This document shows positions 60,492 to 64,000 of a stretch of DNA of 64,000 bases, piece by piece (positions within the stretch are counted from its first letter, which is position 1; every line of letters starts with the position of its first letter). Location of the stretch: NCBI RefSeq assembly GCF_003854895.1, contig NZ_CP033966.1, positions 2,728,001 through 2,792,000 on the forward strand. Reading direction: 5' to 3'. The stretch comes from Pigmentiphaga sp. H8 (GTDB taxonomy: Bacteria; Pseudomonadota; Gammaproteobacteria; Burkholderiales; Burkholderiaceae_B). The notes under the pieces were generated by a model, which worked only from the letters and a program-made list of their open reading frames with translations, ran no database searches and was not told where the DNA came from. Position numbers and translations under genes: made by a program.

Positions 60492-60877
60492 AGAGGCGCT
60501 CCTTTTTATTTTGCATGGGGTTGCGACGATCGAAAGGGATGAAACGTGGTGTGCAGTTTGCGGAACTCTGCGCATCGGTTGACAGCCTTAGGAGTGTATA
60601 CCCCTAGGAGAGACGCCAAAAAAATATCGTGCGTGCGCAACAGAAAGCGAATCGTCCGTGCAGATGCGCCGTATGATGTTTGCAAGGAGGTCGTCCAAGG
60701 AGCGTTCCGAATCAGATCGAACATGTCGAGGCAGGATCGGGAGTTGCTGGTTTCGATCGGCCCCGGGCATGGCAGGAAGTTCATCCGGCAGGAAAGAACC
60801 GGAAGCCGGCTCGACCGGCACTAACAACAACAGAGTCGTGTAGGCAGTTCTCATTCACTCGCTGTTGGAGGTTGTCC
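60492..60877 (+). other. Non-coding stretch before prkA
   Basis: About 386 bp lie between the tRNA-Pro promoter and the prkA start. The left half is AT-richer than the rest of the window. A lone -35-like TTGACA is at 60579-60584, and an imperfect palindrome TAGGAGTGTATACCCCTA lies within 60589-60606. A weak sigma-54 spacing (GG-N10-GC) is at 60734-60747. A 92-codon open frame (60546-60824) has no coding signs. Stress regulation of prkA is possible. Confidence 0.4.
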
Positions 60878-62803
60878 GTGCTGAACATCGTCGAAGGGTT
60901 CAAGTCTCAATACGCCAAGACGCAGGAAACCGAACTTTCTCTCGAGGAGTACCTGGACCTCGCCCGCCGGGATCCCATGACCTACGCCAGCGCGGCCGAG
61001 CGCATGCTTGCCGCGATCGGCGAACCCGAGCTGGTCGATACGCGCAACGACCCCCGGTTGTCGCGCCTGTTTTCCAATCGCCTGATCCGCCGCTATCCGG
61101 CCTTCAAGGAATTCTTCGGCATGGAGGACGTGATCGATCAGATCGTGGCGTTCTTCAAGCACGCGGCGCAGGGGCTGGAAGAACGCAAGCAAATCCTCTA
61201 TCTGCTGGGACCCGTGGGCGGCGGCAAGTCGTCGATCGCGGAGCGCCTGAAGGCCTTGATGGAAGCCCACCCCATCTATGCGCTGAAAGGTTCACCCGTC
61301 AATGAGTCGCCGCTGGGCCTGTTCCACCCCGACCGCTTCGGCGAGCAGCTCGAGAAGGAATACGGCATTCCACGCCGCTACCTGACGGGCATCATGTCGC
61401 CATGGGCCATCAAGCGGCTGCGGGAATTCGACGGCGACATCTCGCAGTTCCGCGTGGTCCGGCTCCAGCCTTCGGTGCTGCGGCAACTCGCCATCGCCAA
61501 GACCGAACCGGGCGACGAGAACAACCAGGACATCTCCTCGCTGGTCGGCAAGGTCGATATCCGCAAGCTGGACCGCTACTCGCAAGACGATCCCGATGCC
61601 TACAGCTATTCGGGAGGACTGTGCCTGGCCAACCAGGGCATGCTCGAATTCGTTGAAATGTTCAAGGCGCCCATCAAGATGCTGCATCCCTTGCTGACGG
61701 CGACCCAGGAAGGCAATTTCAAGGGTACCGAAGGGTTTTCGGCCATCCCGTTCAACGGGATCATCCTTGCGCATTCCAACGAGTCCGAATGGCAGACCTT
61801 CCGCAACAACAAGCACAACGAGGCGTTCCTGGACCGTATCTACATCGTCAAGGTGCCGTACTGCCTGCAGGTGTCGGAAGAGGTCAAGATCTATCGCAAG
61901 CTGCTGCAGAACAGCTCGCTGGCCGACTCGCCATGCGCGCCGGGCACTCTCGACATGATGGCCCAGTTCTCGGTGCTGACGCGCTTGAAGGAACCCGAGA
62001 ATTCCAGCATCTATTCGAAGCTGCGGGTGTATGACGGCGAGAGCCTGAAGGATGTCGACCCCAAGGCCAAGGTCCTGCAGGAATACAAGGACTACGCCGG
62101 CACCGACGAGGGCATGACGGGTGTCTCGACGCGCTTCGCCTACAAGATCCTGTCCAGCGTCTTCAACTACGACCAGACCGAGATCGCCGCCAATCCGGTG
62201 CACCTGATGTACGTGCTGGAGCAGCGCATCGGCCGCGAGGACTACCCCGACGAGATCCGCCGGCGCTACCTGGAGCACATCAAGGGCTATCTGGGGCCGC
62301 GCTACGCGGAGTTCATCGGCAAGGAAATCCAGACCGCGTACCTGGAGTCGTATTCGGAGTACGGGCAGAACATCTTCGACCGCTACGTCACGTTCGCCGA
62401 CTGCTGGATCCAGGACGAGGAATTCCGCGACCCCGAAACGGGCGAGAGCTTCGACCGCTCGGCGCTGAACGCCGAGCTCGAGAAGATCGAGAAGCCGGCG
62501 GGCATCGCGAATCCCAAGGACTTCCGCAACGAGATCGTGAACTTCGTGCTGCGCGCGCGCGCCAACAACAGCGGCCGCAATCCCGCGTGGACCAGCTACG
62601 AGAAGCTGCGCGAGGTGATCGAGAAGAAGATGTTCTCCAACACCGAGGATCTGCTCCCGGTCATTTCGTTCAATGCCAAGGCCTCGGTCGAGGACAAGCG
62701 CAAGCACGAGAGCTTTGTCGAACGGATGGTCGAGAAAGGCTATACCGAAAAGCAAGTCCGCTTGCTGTGCGAGTGGTATTTGCGGGTGAGGAAGTCTTCG
62801 TGA
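60878..62803 (+). CDS. prkA: PrkA/YeaG serine protein kinase
   Basis: The 641-residue protein has an N-terminal AAA+ domain with Walker A LGPVGGGKSS (about residue 110) and a C-terminal PrkA kinase-like domain. YeaG-type kinases act with YeaH in starvation and nitrogen stress responses. The start is GTG 60878 with GGAGG 6-11 bp upstream; the frame extends further but is not coding in style. The yeaH-like gene follows after 11 bp, so they form the known yeaGH pair. SpoVR usually follows, beyond the window. Confidence 0.92.
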   Translation: MLNIVEGFKSQYAKTQETELSLEEYLDLARRDPMTYASAAERMLAAIGEPELVDTRNDPRLSRLFSNRLIRRYPAFKEFFGMEDVIDQIVAFFKHAAQGLEERKQILYLLGPVGGGKSSIAERLKALMEAHPIYALKGSPVNESPLGLFHPDRFGEQLEKEYGIPRRYLTGIMSPWAIKRLREFDGDISQFRVVRLQPSVLRQLAIAKTEPGDENNQDISSLVGKVDIRKLDRYSQDDPDAYSYSGGLCLANQGMLEFVEMFKAPIKMLHPLLTATQEGNFKGTEGFSAIPFNGIILAHSNESEWQTFRNNKHNEAFLDRIYIVKVPYCLQVSEEVKIYRKLLQNSSLADSPCAPGTLDMMAQFSVLTRLKEPENSSIYSKLRVYDGESLKDVDPKAKVLQEYKDYAGTDEGMTGVSTRFAYKILSSVFNYDQTEIAANPVHLMYVLEQRIGREDYPDEIRRRYLEHIKGYLGPRYAEFIGKEIQTAYLESYSEYGQNIFDRYVTFADCWIQDEEFRDPETGESFDRSALNAELEKIEKPAGIANPKDFRNEIVNFVLRARANNSGRNPAWTSYEKLREVIEKKMFSNTEDLLPVISFNAKASVEDKRKHESFVERMVEKGYTEKQVRLLCEWYLRVRKSS

Positions 62804-62814
62804 GCTAGGTGAAT

Positions 62815-64000
62815 ATGAATTCACTCATCGATCGGCGGCTCAACGGCCGTAACAAGAGCGCTGTCAACCGGGAGCGCTTCATCAGGCGGTACAAGGACCA
62901 GATACGCAAGGCGGTTCGCGAGCTGGTCCAGGAACGGTCCATCGAAGAGATGGACCAGGGCGGCGAAATCAACCTCCCGGCCAAGGACATCTCCGAACCC
63001 AGCTTCCGCTACGGCAGGGGCGGGGATCGCGAGATCGTCCATCCCGGCAACCGGGAGTTCGCCAAGGGCGACAAGATCGACCGGCCCCGGGGGGGCGATG
63101 ACGGCGACCCCTCCGAGCCGGGCGAGGGCGACTCGGTGGATCCGTTCACGTTCAGCCTGTCCCGGGACGAGTTCCTGAACCTCTTCTTCGAGGACATGGA
63201 GCTGCCCCACCTGGTCCGTACTCAGTTGGGCGAGATCAACCAGCAGAAGTGGCGGCGCGCGGGCTATACCACCACGGGATCGCCCAGCACGCTGAGCGTG
63301 GGACGCACGCTCAAGACCTCGCTGTCGCGGCGCATCGCGCTCAGCGGCGGTTCGCGGCTGGGCCTGCAGGAGGCGCAGCAGAAGCTGGAGGAGTCGGAAG
63401 AGGCGGGTGCCCCGGAAGACGAACTCGATGCCCTGCGCGCCGAGGTCGAGGCGCACCGGTCCAGGCTGGCGCGGGTGCCTTTCCTCGATTCGCTGGACCT
63501 GCGCTACCGGCACCGCGTGGTCGAGCCTTCGCCGGTGGCGCGCGCCGTGATGTTCTGCCTGATGGACGTCTCGGGGTCCATGGACGAGAACAAGAAGGAT
63601 CTGGCCAAGCGCTTCTTCACGCTGCTGTACCTGTTCCTGTCGCGCAAGTACGAGCGCGTGGACCTGGTGTTCGTGCGCCACACGGACAACGCCGAGGAAG
63701 TGGACGAGCAGACCTTCTTCCACGATCCCAAGAGCGGGGGCACGGTGGTGCTGTCGGCCCTCGAGCTCATGCACGAGATCGTGACCGAGCGCTATTCGCC
63801 CGCCACCTGGAACGTCTACGCGGCGCAGGCCACCGACGGCGATTCCTTCGGCGCGGACGCGGCCAAGAGCGCGCGCTTCCTGTCCGAACACCTGCTGCCG
63901 CTCACGCGCTACTACGCCTACATCGAGATTCCGGACGTGGACGAGATGCGCAAGAGCAGCCTGTGGGCCGAATACGAGCGCGAGACGGCGCCGCACTTCG
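62815..64000 (+). CDS. yeaH: YeaH/YhbH-family (DUF444) VWA protein, 3' end beyond window
   Basis: The frame from ATG 62815 is open to the last base (395 codons), so the product is truncated here. It has the family start NSLIDRRLNGRNKSAVNRERF, an acidic-glycine linker (GGDDGDPSEPGEGDSV near 95), and a VWA domain with MIDAS DVSGSMDENKK (near 250). It is co-transcribed with prkA. In E. coli yeaG-yeaH responds to nitrogen starvation. AGGTGA precedes the start. Confidence 0.9.
   Translation, partial: MNSLIDRRLNGRNKSAVNRERFIRRYKDQIRKAVRELVQERSIEEMDQGGEINLPAKDISEPSFRYGRGGDREIVHPGNREFAKGDKIDRPRGGDDGDPSEPGEGDSVDPFTFSLSRDEFLNLFFEDMELPHLVRTQLGEINQQKWRRAGYTTTGSPSTLSVGRTLKTSLSRRIALSGGSRLGLQEAQQKLEESEEAGAPEDELDALRAEVEAHRSRLARVPFLDSLDLRYRHRVVEPSPVARAVMFCLMDVSGSMDENKKDLAKRFFTLLYLFLSRKYERVDLVFVRHTDNAEEVDEQTFFHDPKSGGTVVLSALELMHEIVTERYSPATWNVYAAQATDGDSFGADAAKSARFLSEHLLPLTRYYAYIEIPDVDEMRKSSLWAEYERETAPHF

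Noticed and set aside
60734..60747. Sigma-54 promoter (GG-N10-GC) before prkA.
   Set aside because: Spacing fits but the flanking consensus is poor (no TGGCAC, only partial TTGC); not enough to call.
60546..60824. A 92-codon open frame upstream of prkA.
   Set aside because: No ribosome site, no family-like sequence, low-GC non-coding composition, and it overlaps likely regulatory DNA.

Overview
The window is about 64 kb of GC-rich, densely coding chromosomal DNA from a betaproteobacterium. It most resembles Alcaligenaceae (Bordetella or Achromobacter). The evidence is five orphan Bug/TctC periplasmic solute receptors, a phaC-phaB-phaR cluster, thrS-infC-rpmI-rplT-pheS-pheT-ihfA followed by a small MerR gene, very high GC at third codon positions, and PrkA-YeaH stress genes. 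I see no CRISPR array, transposase or prophage. Species is inferred from gene content only.

Region by region. 1-7.5 kb: two tandem lipoprotein metallopeptidases (the second cut by the window edge), a hybrid histidine kinase convergent with a NarL-type regulator, then bamD divergent from rluD-pgeF. 7.6-12.3 kb: polyhydroxybutyrate genes phaC, phaB and phaR, then rimO. 12.3-22.9 kb: a divergent IclR regulator and a seven-gene catabolic operon (acyl-CoA dehydrogenase, MmgE/PrpD, HyuB, HyuA, Bug receptor, amidohydrolase, acyl-CoA ligase) that looks like a pathway for a cyclic amide or related acid. 22.9-26.1 kb: an AraC/MFS/isochorismatase module between two 102-bp direct repeats. 26.1-30.3 kb: LysR, lactonase, Bug, a small dimeric-barrel protein and a TetR gene. 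30.4-37.2 kb: housekeeping serB, mfd, ispD, ispF and an adenine/adenosine deaminase. 37.2-47.5 kb: further Bug receptors, tRNA-Val, AraC, SDR, a two-subunit molybdenum hydroxylase, a class II aldolase, and a citrate-synthase-like protein fused to a helix-turn-helix domain. 47.5-55.7 kb: the translation operon thrS-infC-rpmI-rplT-pheS-pheT-ihfA-merR. 55.7-60.2 kb: a LuxR regulator, a homodimeric E1 2-oxoacid dehydrogenase and a divergent Lrp regulator. 60.3-64 kb: tRNA-Pro, prkA and a truncated yeaH-like gene.

The strongest signals beyond routine annotation are regulatory. thrS has a complete transcription-attenuation leader: a 17-residue peptide with adjacent Thr codons and an exact duplicate arm that lets antiterminator and terminator compete. 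infC starts at a non-canonical AUC. pheT is preceded by a 12-bp stem that covers its ribosome binding site. The IclR-controlled catabolic operon has two 17-bp palindromes exactly 20 bp apart over overlapping promoters. The E1/Lrp pair has three GAAAATTCT boxes. The HTH-citrate synthase has lost two of three catalytic residues and its promoter contains nested inverted repeats, which suggests a metabolite-sensing regulator rather than an enzyme.
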